A stretch of 64,000 bases of DNA from Pyrenula massariospora (taxonomy: Eukaryota; Ascomycota; Eurotiomycetes; Pyrenulales; Pyrenulaceae): NCBI GenBank assembly GCA_021030905.1, contig JAGFMI010000018.1, positions 558,001 to 622,000 of the forward strand, written 5' to 3'. The position numbers and the translations under genes were made by a program. The notes under the pieces are model-generated. The model did no database searches. It was not told the origin of the DNA and saw only the letters and a program-made list of their open reading frames with translations. The number at the start of each line of letters is the position of its first letter. The first letter of the stretch is position 1. Below, piece after piece: positions 45,197-57,900 of the stretch.

Positions 45197-46646
45197 AAGG
45201 GAGGATCCCAAGCATGCATGTCTGGACAGGGTTGAAGTGAGACTATTGAGCAATCCCCAGGGCTGCAACACTAGGCGCCTTATTTGGGTTCCACAAGTGA
45301 CGACCCATATGATGCCATTGCCGACAGGCTGGTGCAATCTGATAAAAGTTAGTAGAAATCTTCATCATCGCTTGGCTGGCGTAAGGGGCTATTCTCCAAC
45401 TGGTAAGGAATTGTTAAGCAGGCGTTGAAAGGGTTCGGGATGATTATGACCCTAGCTTCCACTGGTCCATGGCCCCGTCCGAGCGACCCGGTCAAGGGAG
45501 ATGGGTGACAGAATCGCTCGAATTATTGCAGGGCCGTGCCGTAGGGCCAGTAGGTCATGGCGGCCAAAACACGAGGCCCCCCCAATGACTCTAGGGCCAT
45601 AGGGGGCTGAAGAAACGGCGAGTAGCGAGCGTTCCTCTCCGCCCGTGGTCGGTCACGGTCCGGATTGCCCCAGTGGGAGGATGGCTTGCGCACGACTCAA
45701 ACGGTGAGTGGAGAGGTGAGTTGAAACCAAGTGGTATTGCAGTAGCTTCATGTACTGACTAACTCCGAGCCACCGCAACCGGGGGGTGGAAAATTTGCGA
45801 GCCAAGAACCCCCAGATTTTCGTCACCTTGCTCCATACCGCATGCGGGCAAGAGCACTGTGGGGTCTCCGCCCACGAGAGAGCGTAGGAGCCTCCATCGG
45901 CTCCTTTTCAACGTGCGCTTGCTGTTCACCATGGCCTACTGCGCTGCTAACCAACTTTCTCCCACCCGCTGCCAACTTGGGCGGCGGCCAGGCCGCTCAC
46001 CGCGCATCCATCCAATTTATATTATGGCGCCGGCTGAAATGTGTCTATATTGCGTCGTATTCGAGAATTTCGAGCGCGCCTCCTCATGGCTGCCACGCCT
46101 GGCTTGCCCCAGGGCCCTGGCTGGAGCTAACAATAGCGTGATGGGGTTGACTTGCAAGGGCGGCTAGGGGCTTGCCTCGTGGACAGGGGCTGACGCTCCC
46201 CGCTCGAAAACCTCCGCAGGGTTGCGTGCTAAGTGTAAATTGTAATGACTTGCTGTTACTCTTACATTCCTCTCGCCGTTATTACATTGCCGTCATATGC
46301 AGGCGTGACTCTCCTAATGCATCTGAACAATAACTGGGTCCGTGAGATGTCTTAGCCTTGACCTCCACAGCTGTCTTGTTCGTGTAGACTTCGCCGAGAT
46401 TTTCTACAATTGGCATCACCAGCAGCCACCTCGCAAACCAAAGCTGCTCTGCGGTCTGATGCCGTTTGCCTCATCGTGGCCGCCATGAAAGGCATTTGTC
46501 AATTGTTTTCATAATTCTGAACCTAGCAGCAATGCTGACCAAATTTGCTCGGCCTCGCTTCGCTATGTGCCGATGATGCGGAACCCATAACCAGGCGGAT
46601 TTCTTTCAGCAACGCGCGCTTGATCACAATATCCTTCAGTCACATT
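45197..46646. other. Intergenic stretch sph3-ega3
   Basis: About 1.45 kb, GC-rich in the middle (45540-46130), holding the ega3 promoter and probably the sph3 terminator. Open frames near 45840-46170 have no recognisable product. Confidence 0.5.
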
Positions 46647-47600
46647 ATGCAGCAAGAGAAGGCTCGGCAGTACCGGCGCTGGTCGAGACAGCGCAAAATA
46701 TTAGTCACACTTGGAGTGCTTATCACTGTCATTGTCATTGCGCTTGCTGTCGGGCTCGGCGTTGGTCTCTCAAGACGCGGTGGTGGTTCTGGAGGGTCGC
46801 AACCCATCCAGCCTTCGCCTCCGAGCAATACCTCGACCAATTCTACAAGCGGCCCTTGGTGGAAGCCAACAGTTGATCTCTCATGGCAGTATCAACTTCA
46901 AGAACCTCTTAACGACACGTCTTCGCGGGTACAGGTGTGGGACATCGATCTGTTTTCGAACGACCCCTCTACCATTGCTAGCTTACATAGTAGTGGCTGG
47001 AACGTCATCTGTTATTTCTCCGCCGGGAGTTACGAGAATTGGCGGCCAGACAAGGGACGATTTCACGACTCTGATCTGGGACAAGATCTGGATGGATGGC
47101 CCGGTGAAAAATGGCTTGACGTGCGCAGCAACAATGTCCGGCAAATTATGTTATCACGACTTGACATTGCTGTGACAAAGCATTGTGATGGTGTTGATCC
47201 TGACAACGTGGATGCTTACGATAATGGAGGTGGCGGGTTCGACTTGACTGAGGATGATGCGGTCGACTATCTGAATTTTCTCGCCGGTGCGGCTCACGGC
47301 CGCAATTTGTCTCTTGGACTCAAGAACGGTGGCGCCATCGTACCGCGCGTCTTGGGAGTGATGCAATGGAGCGTTCAGGAACAATGCGTTCAATATAGCG
47401 AATGCGACGACTATCGCCCGTTTCTCCAACAGGGCAAGCCGGTGTTCCATGTCGAATATCCGAAAGGCGACAACACAAACAACAACATTGCGATCAGTGG
47501 AGACAAGAAGACCTCTATTTGCGATGACAAGACAGCCACTGGTTTCTCCACAATACTTAAAAACATGGATCTAGATAGTTGGATAGAGACTTGTAGATGA
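46647..47600 (+). CDS. ega3: Endo-alpha-1,4-galactosaminidase, GH114 (Ega3)
   Basis: Cleaves alpha-1,4-linked galactosamine in GAG. One exon, 317 aa. It is a predicted type II membrane protein: basic cytosolic start (MQQEKARQYRRWSRQRK), one span (about 18-41, ILVTLGVLITVIVIALAVGL), a Gly/Ser/Pro linker with NTS and NST sequons, then the GH114 barrel. Barrel motifs: VQVWDIDLF, NVICYFSAGSYENWRPD, GVDPDNVDAYDNGGGG, LSLGLKNGG, WSVQEQCVQYSECDDY and KPVFHVEYPKG. D189 is the likely nucleophile and E245 the likely acid/base, as judged from the A. fumigatus residues I recall (Asp189, Glu247). A TTG-initiated longer frame (46545) is not needed; the ATG at 46647 directly precedes the anchor. Confidence 0.93.
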   Translation: MQQEKARQYRRWSRQRKILVTLGVLITVIVIALAVGLGVGLSRRGGGSGGSQPIQPSPPSNTSTNSTSGPWWKPTVDLSWQYQLQEPLNDTSSRVQVWDIDLFSNDPSTIASLHSSGWNVICYFSAGSYENWRPDKGRFHDSDLGQDLDGWPGEKWLDVRSNNVRQIMLSRLDIAVTKHCDGVDPDNVDAYDNGGGGFDLTEDDAVDYLNFLAGAAHGRNLSLGLKNGGAIVPRVLGVMQWSVQEQCVQYSECDDYRPFLQQGKPVFHVEYPKGDNTNNNIAISGDKKTSICDDKTATGFSTILKNMDLDSWIETCR

Positions 47601-48407
47601 AAATGCATTCTCGATCCAGATCCGGTTTCCGACTTCGCTATTTTTGTGTGCATGTTTTGAATTGAACGCCCAGTTCCCCTGACTCAAATTATGTTTTCTC
47701 CCGTGAAACTGGCGTTCTCTTCCCACTGTCAGTTGAGGAAATAGGTTTAGATCCACGGTGCACCATGAGCCCGGACCAGATGGCGGGCTAGGGAGCAGGT
47801 AACGAGCGTGTGGGTAGTGCCCAAGTTAGCATGCCGAGACAGGGGGATCGAAAGGCTCGGGCTAAGACCGCCAATGTCGATCCTCTGATTACTCTCGAAA
47901 TGTACGCGCGCTCTTCCGGGAGCTCCTCGTGAACGCCCCCGAATGTGATTTCAAAAACTTGGTGTAGGGCTCTCACAAGCTAAAACAGAGTCAGGGGTCC
48001 GCAAAACAACCAGTAGCGTGGAGCCGTCTTTACCGCTCTCTGGTCAACCGCTCTCGGTAATTTACAGCCCTTAGTATTTTCCATGCAAAATGAAATCCTG
48101 CAGGGCAAGTCGGGAGAGGCCGACCCATGCCATAGCCGAGATATCCTTGGTCCTGGCTTTCTCGACAGGGCGTTCGTGTTTTTCGCCTGCTGCACGGAAA
48201 CACGCACAGCTTGGCCTGGACCGGGAGTATGCCATCCTCACACTAATCTAGGAGATTTGAGAGGATCAAAACCATGAGGACGTGCGCGTCTTCATTGCGT
48301 TCCGCAGCCTCATATAATGTCTGGCCATCATCGATCTGAGATGCTGTAGGTCGCTCACGTTCCTGCAGATACACTCGTTAATTGTGAAAATTTCATTCTT
48401 TCTAAAA
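47601..48407. other. Intergenic stretch ega3-agd3
   Basis: About 800 bp on the cluster's common strand. It should contain the ega3 terminator and the agd3 promoter. I see no gene and no motif I can name. Confidence 0.5.
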
Positions 48408-50660
48408 ATGTTTACGCTATTTTTTTGTTTGCTAGTTACCAGCTTTGCCCTTGCACAGAACGCAACCAATGCCACAACTTTTGCAACCAGTGGCTCCGGC
48501 TCTACGAAGTCGACTATTCTAATACTTGCGCGGGACTCCGCCTCTGCCTCTCAAGCTTCATCTGGTCTTAATGGCTATGGTATCCCGTTCCAAGCAGTCA
48601 TTGTTCCACAGTCAGGCGTGTCATTGCCTGACCTTGGTTCCAACTCCACCGGCCAAGGTAATTATGGTGGCATAGTCGTGGTATCTCAGGTCAGCTATGA
48701 TTACGGAGGCACCACGGGATTTCAGAGTGCCTTGACAACAGACCAATGGAACACCCTCTACGCTTATCAAGTTAGCTTTGGCGTACGAATGGTCCAACTC
48801 GATGTCTATCCAGGACCTGCATTCGGGGCCACTGCTCTCGGAGGTTGTTGCAATTCTGAGGAACAACTTATATCCTTCACCACGGCTTTCACAAGCTCTA
48901 TTTCACAAGCTGGGCTGAAGAATGGGGGTGTCTCGACGCAGGGACTGTGGCACTATCCGGCTAGCGTATCTGATGGAAATACGACAGAAATTGCTCAATT
49001 TGCATCCAACTCAGAATTTTCGAGCACTTCTACTGCCGCCGTGGTCAGCAACTTTGCTGGTCGACAGCAGATGGCGTTCTTCATTGGATGGGCGACCGAA
49101 TGGAGCCCGACGTCTAACTACCTGCAACATGCTTGGATAACCTGGATTACACGAGGACTCTATGCAGGATACCGCAGAGTCATCCTAAATACCCAAGTCG
49201 ACGATCTTTTCCTTATCACAGACATCTATTCGCCTAATGGAACTACCTTTCGGATCCGACCTAACGACCTTGCCGCACATGTGTCATGGACGCCTACCAT
49301 CAACAGCAAAATGAACACTGGAAGCCAGTATTTCATGGAGCTTGGTCACAACGGCAACGGCAATATCGAATCAGCTGAAGATACGTCGGATGCTGCCGAC
49401 AGGACTTGTAGACCAGGAAGCATCGAGTACGATTCGCCTCCAGATACTCCTTTGGAATTCCAGAAACCCTTAGGCACTGGCACAGATTTGTGGCCGCCCA
49501 CCCCTACGACGTACCAGTACACGGCTGCCTGTCTAGCTCTTGACCCTTTGGAAGTCTGGATGGCTACTCCATCCAACAGAGATGCCTTCGCTCATATCAC
49601 CCATACATTTACACATGAGGAATGCAACAACTCTACTTACGCTGATGTTTATAAGGAGATAACCTTTAATCAAGCTTGGTTCAAGCAGACAGGAATCGGG
49701 AGTGCTTCTCGCTTCACTGCTAACGGACTTATCCCGCCTGCTATAACTGGCCTTCATAACGGAGATGCTCTAAGGGCATGGTGGGATGCTGGGTAAGGCT
49801 CTCTGAAGCGTCATAGGCTCAGTTCGTCACTAATCACGGCTATTTTATAGCTTGAGGCATGCAGTAGGAGACAACACAAGACCTGTTTTGCTAAATCCAA
49901 ATAATGCCATGTGGCCCCTTATGACCACAGTGGCCGCGAACGGGTTCGATGGTTTTCAGATCAATCCGAGATGGGCGACGAGGATCTACTACAACTGCGA
50001 CCTCCCTGACTGCACTGTCGCTGAATGGATTGCCACGTCAAATCCGCCTCCAGTCGGTGCTACCTACACCTCCTTGTTGGCAACCGAACTTCAGGATTCT
50101 ATGCGTCATACCTTCAGCCTAGATCATGCGGCTTACATGTTCCATCAGGTACGTCGCGCCATTGTCTCTACTATCGAGTGTGCTAATACTTCCTACAGGC
50201 TAATCTAAGGAACACGGATGTCCCATCCACGACCATCAACGGCGTCACCTACCAGTACTCGATGCTGCAGAGCTGGGTACAACAATACGTGGATGAGTTC
50301 ACTCGCCTTGTCAACTGGCCAATCATTTCTTTGACGCAGGCTGATGTACGTTTGAATGACAATTCGACTATTGCTACTTGGCTGACGATATAGACCGCAA
50401 CCAAGTTCGCTGCACGTATGGCTCGGGATGCTTGCGGCTATCAATTAACGTGGACCTCAAGCAACTCACAAATCACGGGTCTCACTGTGACGGCGAATGG
50501 AAATACCTGCTCCTCGCCAATCCCAGTAACTTTCCCAAACCCTCCCACGAGCACTTCCGGTGCCACGACGGAACAGGTCGGAAATGATCCGCTCACCCTA
50601 TGGGTAACCCTTTCGGGATCCCCCGCGACATTTACCCTCTCAAAAGCCATCCCATGGTAA
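48408..50660 (+). CDS. agd3: Galactosaminogalactan deacetylase (Agd3, CE18)
   Basis: Secreted metal-dependent deacetylase that removes acetyl groups from GalNAc in GAG, giving the positive charge needed for adhesion and biofilm. Inferred exons are 48408-49792, 49851-50148, 50199-50345 and 50394-50660, giving 698 aa. The signal peptide is MFTLFFCLLVTSFALA. A Thr/Asn/Ser-rich start follows, then the flavodoxin-like part (TILILARDSASASQASSGLN). Deacetylase motifs are NTQVDDLFL (D265/D266) and HTFTHEECN (H399/H403), fitting the Asp-His-His metal site. Later blocks: GDNTRPVLLNPNNAMWPLMT, GFQINPRWATRIYYNCDL and, in the C-terminal domain, CGYQLTWTSSNSQITG. There are several N-glycosylation sequons. 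Confidence 0.94.
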
Positions 50661-51958
50661 TCGGACTCTCAGTAAAAGTTGGCGTATTTGGGACCTCCTC
50701 ACAGATTTGGCGCATTGAGGAGGAGGTTGGATGAAAGCGCAAGGAGCTGACTGCTTATCCGAGAAGGAATTGATGTCATTGCATAGCTCGAAACTTTTTA
50801 ATGAAATAATTAGCTAACAGACTGATCTTCATAAGTGGCTCCATCTCTCAGCTGGCTCCAGTGATTTGATCCGTTGTACAAATTATCGTGTCGACCTCGT
50901 AAATGCCGCCATCGTGTTCTTGTGGGACCTGTTTTTGTCCCACAATCTCTCAAGCTAGCCTGCTTGCGTGCAAAAACATGAGGGTCTATCCTGCCTCAAT
51001 GCCCTCGGATTTGGTGCCGCGTGGACCACTGGAGTTTCTATTACAGATGCTGCAGGTCGCCACCAATGCGGCCATCGGAACTACAGTCAGCTCCTGTGTC
51101 CCATGATCCTTTACGTGCAGAGGCGACCAGGACAGGGCCACAATCAACTTGCTCCTCTTTTTCTGGGTCGACGTCAGATCGACTAAGATCTCTCGGCGCT
51201 GGTGCAGGTCTAGGAGAGGGAGTTCGAGACAGGGGACCCGTGTTCGCTTTTCTGGGCAACATTGGTACTAGCCGCGTGATGTGACCGTCTTTTACGTGAC
51301 ATGTCACGGGCGAGATTTCATTTATGATTATGCGGGTGAATCGCGCTACCGGTAATCTAAATTGCAACGCTAGTGAAAACTCTACCCTTGGCAACCCTCT
51401 GCCCACGCCTAAGACAAGCTGGAACAATGGGTACATTTTTGAATTTTGCCAGAGAGGATCCTACCATGCTTAGCCTCCGCAATGTGAGCGTCGAGCTGGC
51501 ATCCGAAATTCCCGGGGATCCCTCCAATGTTGACGGAGCTATGGCCCAAAGGTAGCAAGAGGTCTCGAAGCGTTACCGCCTTGCTCGCTCGCCTATGTTC
51601 TCGTGGCCCCAAGCGGCCATGGCACAGGCCGATTCCACGCACCTGGAAATGCGTGAGCGACCCGAGAGCTTCACACGCTGGGATGCTTGCTGTGTCCCGT
51701 TGGTCGTGGTCAGAGGCGTGACAGGGGGTAAATGGACCCTTCACTCCGATTGTTTTGCACAGTTCTGCAGAAGGCTGTTCCTTTGTTGTTGGAGAGCCGT
51801 ATTCTCACGATGCCATAGAGTTGATCCCGCTCGCTCTGCGGCCGTGTCTTTCTTTTTCTCATTGTGTTGATTTCTGCGTAGCATAGCCTGGGGACTTGAT
51901 TGTCTTTTTAATTTACATTCGTTTCCGTTATGTTCTAGCACAGCAAGGCCTTGTCACC
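50661..51958. promoter_or_regulatory. agd3-gtb3 intergenic region
   Basis: About 1.3 kb containing the agd3 3' end and the gtb3 promoter. Short open frames on both strands overlap each other and look non-coding. No motif that I can name with confidence. Confidence 0.5.
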
Positions 51959-54900
51959 ATGGTGGAAGTGTTGAAGCCTTCCCCGGTGGGATGGCATAAC
52001 ATGACTGATCATTGGTATCAATGGGTACGGCTTGTCTATACCCATTTTTCTGTGACGAATTACCAGCATTAACGTGGAAAAGGTGTTAATTGGATTGATT
52101 CTAACGACTGTCATTGTCGGATTGTCGTTCATTCTATATTCAGTCGTTGCGTGGGCTATCCGGAAACTGAAGGTGCGGATCTGGCCCTGACTAAACTGCA
52201 TTTTACTGACTCCGACCTTGAATAGTCAACAAATGATTCTAACGTCGTTCCGAAGGACGTCGTTGCGAGCCTCCAAAGGTTATCTGCTAAAGCTCCAATT
52301 TTCCTCAAGCCAGGTGGGGCCTCCGAGAAGCCATCCACGTTTGGCGTATTCTTTGGCTCTTTCGAAAACCCCCTCACAAATACCGAACTTCGCCTTCTCC
52401 ACAAGTATGATCTTCTCGTGCTTGATCCGTTGCAAGATGGTGTCGTGGAAGCAATATCTGGAATACAAGGACGACACTTCGTCGGCAGGTTTGACTTGGG
52501 TTTGTCAATTATAGACAAGAAACACTCGACAGCTTCTCTTGAGAAAGCAACATTGAAACTTCTGAGCCAGATCCAAAACACGAAATTTTCCGGAGTGTTG
52601 ATTGCGGGATGGCATGAAAGTTTCCCGCCTCTCGTCTTCAAAACGTGGCTACGCTTTGTTTCGTCCCTAGGTTTGAATGTGTACCTGGAAGTTGAGGCTC
52701 CGACGTTCCTAGGGAACGCAAAGCTTCTTCAGCATAGCGATGTAGCGGGGATAGTCGTGAGAAACATTACCATTTCTCCCGAGGGACAGAAGAGGGACTA
52801 TTTCGGCCTGCTCGATTGGCAAACTACGATCAAAGCCTTCGTCTCAGAAGCATGCATTCGCGATGACTTCGTCGTGATGGCCTGTGAGACAGTGAATAAT
52901 GATGTAAAGATACCCAATGCTATCCTTAAAAGATGTTTGCAATACTGCAACTTCTACAGCATTGTCCCATTCATCCATTCAGAAGCTGCACTGACCGACG
53001 CGAATTCTGACGAGACTTGCGCGGAGCCATTGGGTGCTTTCGAGTGGCTCAAAGAGGACAAAGTCATGAAAATCCATGAGAGGTGGAAATCAAATTCCAA
53101 GATCACTAGTCCTGAGATCACACATCAGAACAAGATTAGGAGCTGGGAAATTCTCGAACACTTGTTCCCGAGCCTTGCGTCCACGTTATCATCTGAAGAG
53201 ACCAATGTTGAGCAGTACGCTGCCAGACCGATGCCTTATGTCCTAGAGGAGCCGCCTGAATGGACAGAGAGATTTCGTTGCACGGAGAATCCATTATCCT
53301 ATTCTTCTGCTGGACAAGACTATCGAAGTCTCGGTTGCTTTCCACTCGGCGTTGACGCCGCACCGATCCCTTTTGCAGAAGTCCTCCGCAGCCAGCAACG
53401 ACTCAAAGCATTAGGGCTTCTTCATCCAGTGCCTCAACGCAAGCTTCAGGAAATCGGCAACTTAATGCGCCAATTTCACTCAAACTGCCTTACGTCGGCG
53501 TGGCCAGCCGATTCCGAGCTCTTAAGCGCAATTCGCGATCTATCAGCGTTAGCAACCAATAACATGTTGAAAGTCAATCTTGGGCTTGATTCTGGCTTCA
53601 AGAACGATACCGATACAAGATTTTGGGCCGTCTATGAAAATGATCTAGATGGGCTCGAAATTTTTGCGTCTAAGAAAGCTCATGGCTTGATGGGTATCAT
53701 TCTACACACCTTCTTGTCCAGCCGTGGCTTTCCCAGGTACACCTGCTTTGAAGCGGAGACTGCCTTTGCAGAATGGTCTGGAGATCTGGTTGGAGACTTC
53801 GGGCTGTCTCGACGAGCTGTCGAGGATATTGAGTCCTTGACACCGCAAGAAAGCATCACTCTTCTCCAACATTTGACGTTCTCGGAAGCTGAAAGCGTGC
53901 TACTGGCAAAAATACGCGCCTGTTGCCGTTTTCAACTACTTGACCGTCCGAGCTTAAATCAAACGAAAGAGCTCAATACTATAGGCTACCTCGAAGGTAG
54001 CGTTTCAGCTTCAGAGCTCGTAAGGTCTCGGCTCGCTTGGTATCATCAACAAAGCTGTCCCTACCCAGAGCTTTTTCAAGCTGTTGAGATGTTTCTTGAA
54101 ATCGACCGGAACATGACTACATTCTTCCGGCAGCGCGATGAAGCTGCCCTTCGGCAAATAACGGATGAGCTTGGCTCCTTACTCGCGACTGGTCCGATCG
54201 ACGCTCAGGCAGATTTGTTCACATTGTCAGTGTTCTGTGCCGTGCGGAAGGGCGCGTTCGACGAGGTCTTCACAGAAGTTGTAGATCGTAACCCGTTATT
54301 TAATGATCAGTCAGACCAAGCAGCAGCATTTGCTGAATCGTTTGCCCTAGGATCACGATGTGAAGCGTATTTCGACGTGCTCCCTAGCGCTTTCGGCAAG
54401 CTTCTGTCGGATCGCTACAGGGCCTTCTACAATCATCAATCTCTACCCAATTGGACAAATGGAGCGCCAGAGCTCGCAACAGCCTATGCTGGAGCTCAGA
54501 TTGACGTCGATCCGGACGACAGGGTAAAACCCTTGCCCGGATATCAGCGCTTCGGCTTTCTAAGCGTTTTTGCAATTCCAGCTTTAGTCGACATCATCTT
54601 GCTAACAACAACCGGCAGAGGACTATACTTGTCCGCTTTCATGTCATTTTCCGAACAGCAAGCCGCGACAACGGCCTTGATGATTGCACTGCTACTTTCG
54701 GGGGCAATCGGAACCTGGATATCTTGCGGAGGCAGCTACTACCTTATCAGCATGGCATTCAGCGCAATGAACATGTTCGTGGTTACAAGACTCATTAGTG
54801 GAATATCCTTTGTCATTGCACTTGGGCTCGTGCCTGGCTTTGCCGTATACGCAGCAGTCAGGGGCCCCACGAGTGGCCTTGTCTTTTTCCTCTATCTTGT

Positions 54901-57900
54901 GGCGTTGACTTCCTATTTGACTCTGTTCGCTACCATTGCCAGCTTTCAATTTCCAGGGTCCAGCTTCTTGTCGGGTCGGAAAATCATTCTCTCTTGCCTC
55001 CCGTGGCTTGCAGTCGCTCCGATCGTTACGATGTGGTCTGGACATGACACAGTCATCTACATCTCTGTAATGTATGTATTTATTGGCTTTTTAATCCTTG
55101 GGCTACGTTCAATCGGCTCTCGCTGGGTTGTGTGGTATCAAAATCTTCGCAAGACCGACGATGACGAAATCAAGAAATGGTTCATCGCTGAAAAGGCCGG
55201 TGGTGACGAAAAGGCTTTTGCAGGTATGAGTGATCCGGCGATTCTGAAGACTGCTAGAGACGCCCTCTTTGAAGATGTTCAGATTGAACATAAGCGAATG
55301 GCAGGACTTTTCGCGAAGCCATCGCAGGATAGTCTCGTTGCAGCACTCGCCAAGGATTTTGAGGCCATTAATTTTCTGCTCGATTGGTATTGCCGCTACT
55401 CCGACACACCAAAGCCTATGCCCTACAGTTCTTCCTGGAACATTCAGACAAGGGTTGCCTTGGATACGCTGTGCAACGCACAGAAAGGGATCCGCCTACA
55501 CAGTGCGTTCATTCACTGGCGACAGACCGGCGATGAGATTGGATGTGGCATTCTATATTTCTTGGTGGCCCTACTTGATAAATGGCTGGAACTGTTGCTG
55601 GGGAAGCATCTTATTGGCCTCTCAGCCGCCCTATCAGATGATTTTCGCATGGCAGTGGGATTTGCACTGGCGTACTACCTCATCGGGGCAGTGCTGGTGG
55701 ACACCAAAGCACAGCATCTCCATGCTCTTGCTTCTCAAATCGTGCCTGAGGCAATCAGAGACTCCGACGAGATCCGCGCTGCTCAGAAGCGCGACGTCAA
55801 TGCTAAACGGCGGATATACTGGAAGACTCTTGGTCACTTCGGTTTGTGGCATGTGTGGTCTATCGCTTCCACCTCCACCTTGATCTGGGTGTTCCAAAGC
55901 TCATCATCAGGGGTGATTATGTTCCTCAGCTATGTACTGGCGTATACGGGCTTACTATGGTACCAATACACGAAGATATTCTCGGGGCCACATGCTTTCA
56001 AACCTTTATTAATTGCGGTCTTGATTGGCTTCGCAGTTGGACTCGTCATCAAGAACATCTTCCCTGATTTTGCCTTCTCAAACCCCATCGCTCTTGGTGT
56101 GGGGACCTGGACGGCTGCCATTCTGGCTCTATTTACTGCTAAGCTAGGCATGCCGAAGTTGATTCCATCCCCGGTCGAACTCGGTCGAACATTTCATGCT
56201 TTTATGAAGCCTTGGGCCGACGAAGAATATTCCCAGCAGGAGCTTCAAGCATTCTACTGTCAACCTTGGAAGTCGAGCTATCGAACAAGAGTCCATTTGA
56301 CAACACCTGCTGGGATAGAAATTCTGTCCCTTTTGAAAGCGGCTCATTTTGCTGCATGCGACCTTTCTGAAAATCAGCGGGCCACCAATCGAGGCTTCGA
56401 CGCAGGTGGCAATGCAGTTTCTGAGAAGCATCTTCAGATCGACAGCGTGCATGAAGTCACAAGAGGGGGCAACAGAGAGCGCAAGAGGTGGACCCTGCCT
56501 CCTATCGAGCTTGTCTCGGACGCAACCACCTCACACGAGGATTTCCCTCATTCAGCTGCGCTTATTCTCCAGGCCATCAAAGCATTAGAAGATGAAGATA
56601 TCACTTTGCAATTAGTCCCAGACTTAGGCCCAGGTGTTCAAGCCATTAGCGTTGACACAGGTACCTACATAGATATTGCTCTGGCTTTTGCAGGCGACTT
56701 CAGCCGAAACTTCTACTCAAGAGAGCATTGCCTGCTCTTTGCCGAAACCATCATCCATGCTGTTGCCGAAGCATATTTCTCTATTCCTCATGGTCACGCA
56801 ATTTTCACAGAATTTCTTTTACGGACAGAGGCAGGTGCAACGAAGCTATCTCGACCAGTAAGTGCACGGGCTATGACCACGTCAAGTTACAGCAAACGAC
56901 CATGGCTGGAACATGTCGAATCGGATCCTCCTGGCATAGGAGAAGGTCAGTCTTTGCTTCAATATGGCTCAAATCATCATAAGCATTCCTCGAGCATCTC
57001 GGTCGACGGTGCCACAACCTTTGGAGGTGAACACGATCTAAAATCAATCATGCCAAAAAGGTTTTCGATATCTTTGGAAGGGCAGAGTGATATCGAAGCC
57101 GGAACTCGATGGGCGAAAGTACAGATGCTTGAACAACTCTGCTTAGGGCTGGACCTGAACCGCGAGTGGGAGAAACTTCCGCAAGACGTACGCTCTTTAC
57201 TTCTAGACCGGTGTCTGGGAAATCATTGTAGACTGTCAAAGTCCCAATGGAAGTGGCTCTGTTCCAGGTTGCGCACGAATAAGCCCAATGTAACAAACGA
57301 TGAAACAAGCACTCTTGGCTGGAATCTTCAAACCTACGTAAAGCAGTGCAATTTTGCAATTGGCACAATACTACGATTGTCTTCTGGTCTTGATAATCAT
57401 TGCGTTCAAGGCAAGTCATCTGCGCGATGGGTGTCTCGATCCACAGATCCCAGGCAATACCGTTCTATATATCAAAGCATCAAAGCTCCTTTCAGTTGGC
57501 TGTACCATCATCTTGGAGTCGCCATTAAGTTCACTGTCATTGCACTTATTGCAGAACCAGAATTTCAGCGCGAGTTTAACTATGTGATGAAGAACAAACC
57601 ACGAATTTTACGGGTTCCTGTCTTGCGCCTCCTCAATGCTGTCTGGACTTACGCTCTGTTTATGCAGCACATCGGCCTCATGTTCTTCATATTTCACGGA
57701 CGAGAAAATGTCAAGAGGGTCTGGGAAGAAACAAAAGGACTTACTATAACGCTGAAACGCAACAGGATTATAGTTCGCTCTCTGAACGGAACTGTCACGG
57801 GATTTAGACATCAGACGGCAACTGGTTTCAAGCTCTTCCAGTACAACGGGGTGCACAAATCTGAGCCGGAGGGCACGGGCTCTTTACGCTATATCAGTAC

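Noticed and set aside
46545-46646. N-terminal extension of Ega3 from a TTG codon
   Set aside because: Non-ATG start; the ATG at 46647 gives the expected short cytosolic tail and membrane anchor.
53000-53400. Possible pseudogene breaks in split genes of the window
   Set aside because: Every apparent frame break in a recognised gene is explained by a GT..AG intron that restores phase and conserved residues; I found no disabled gene.
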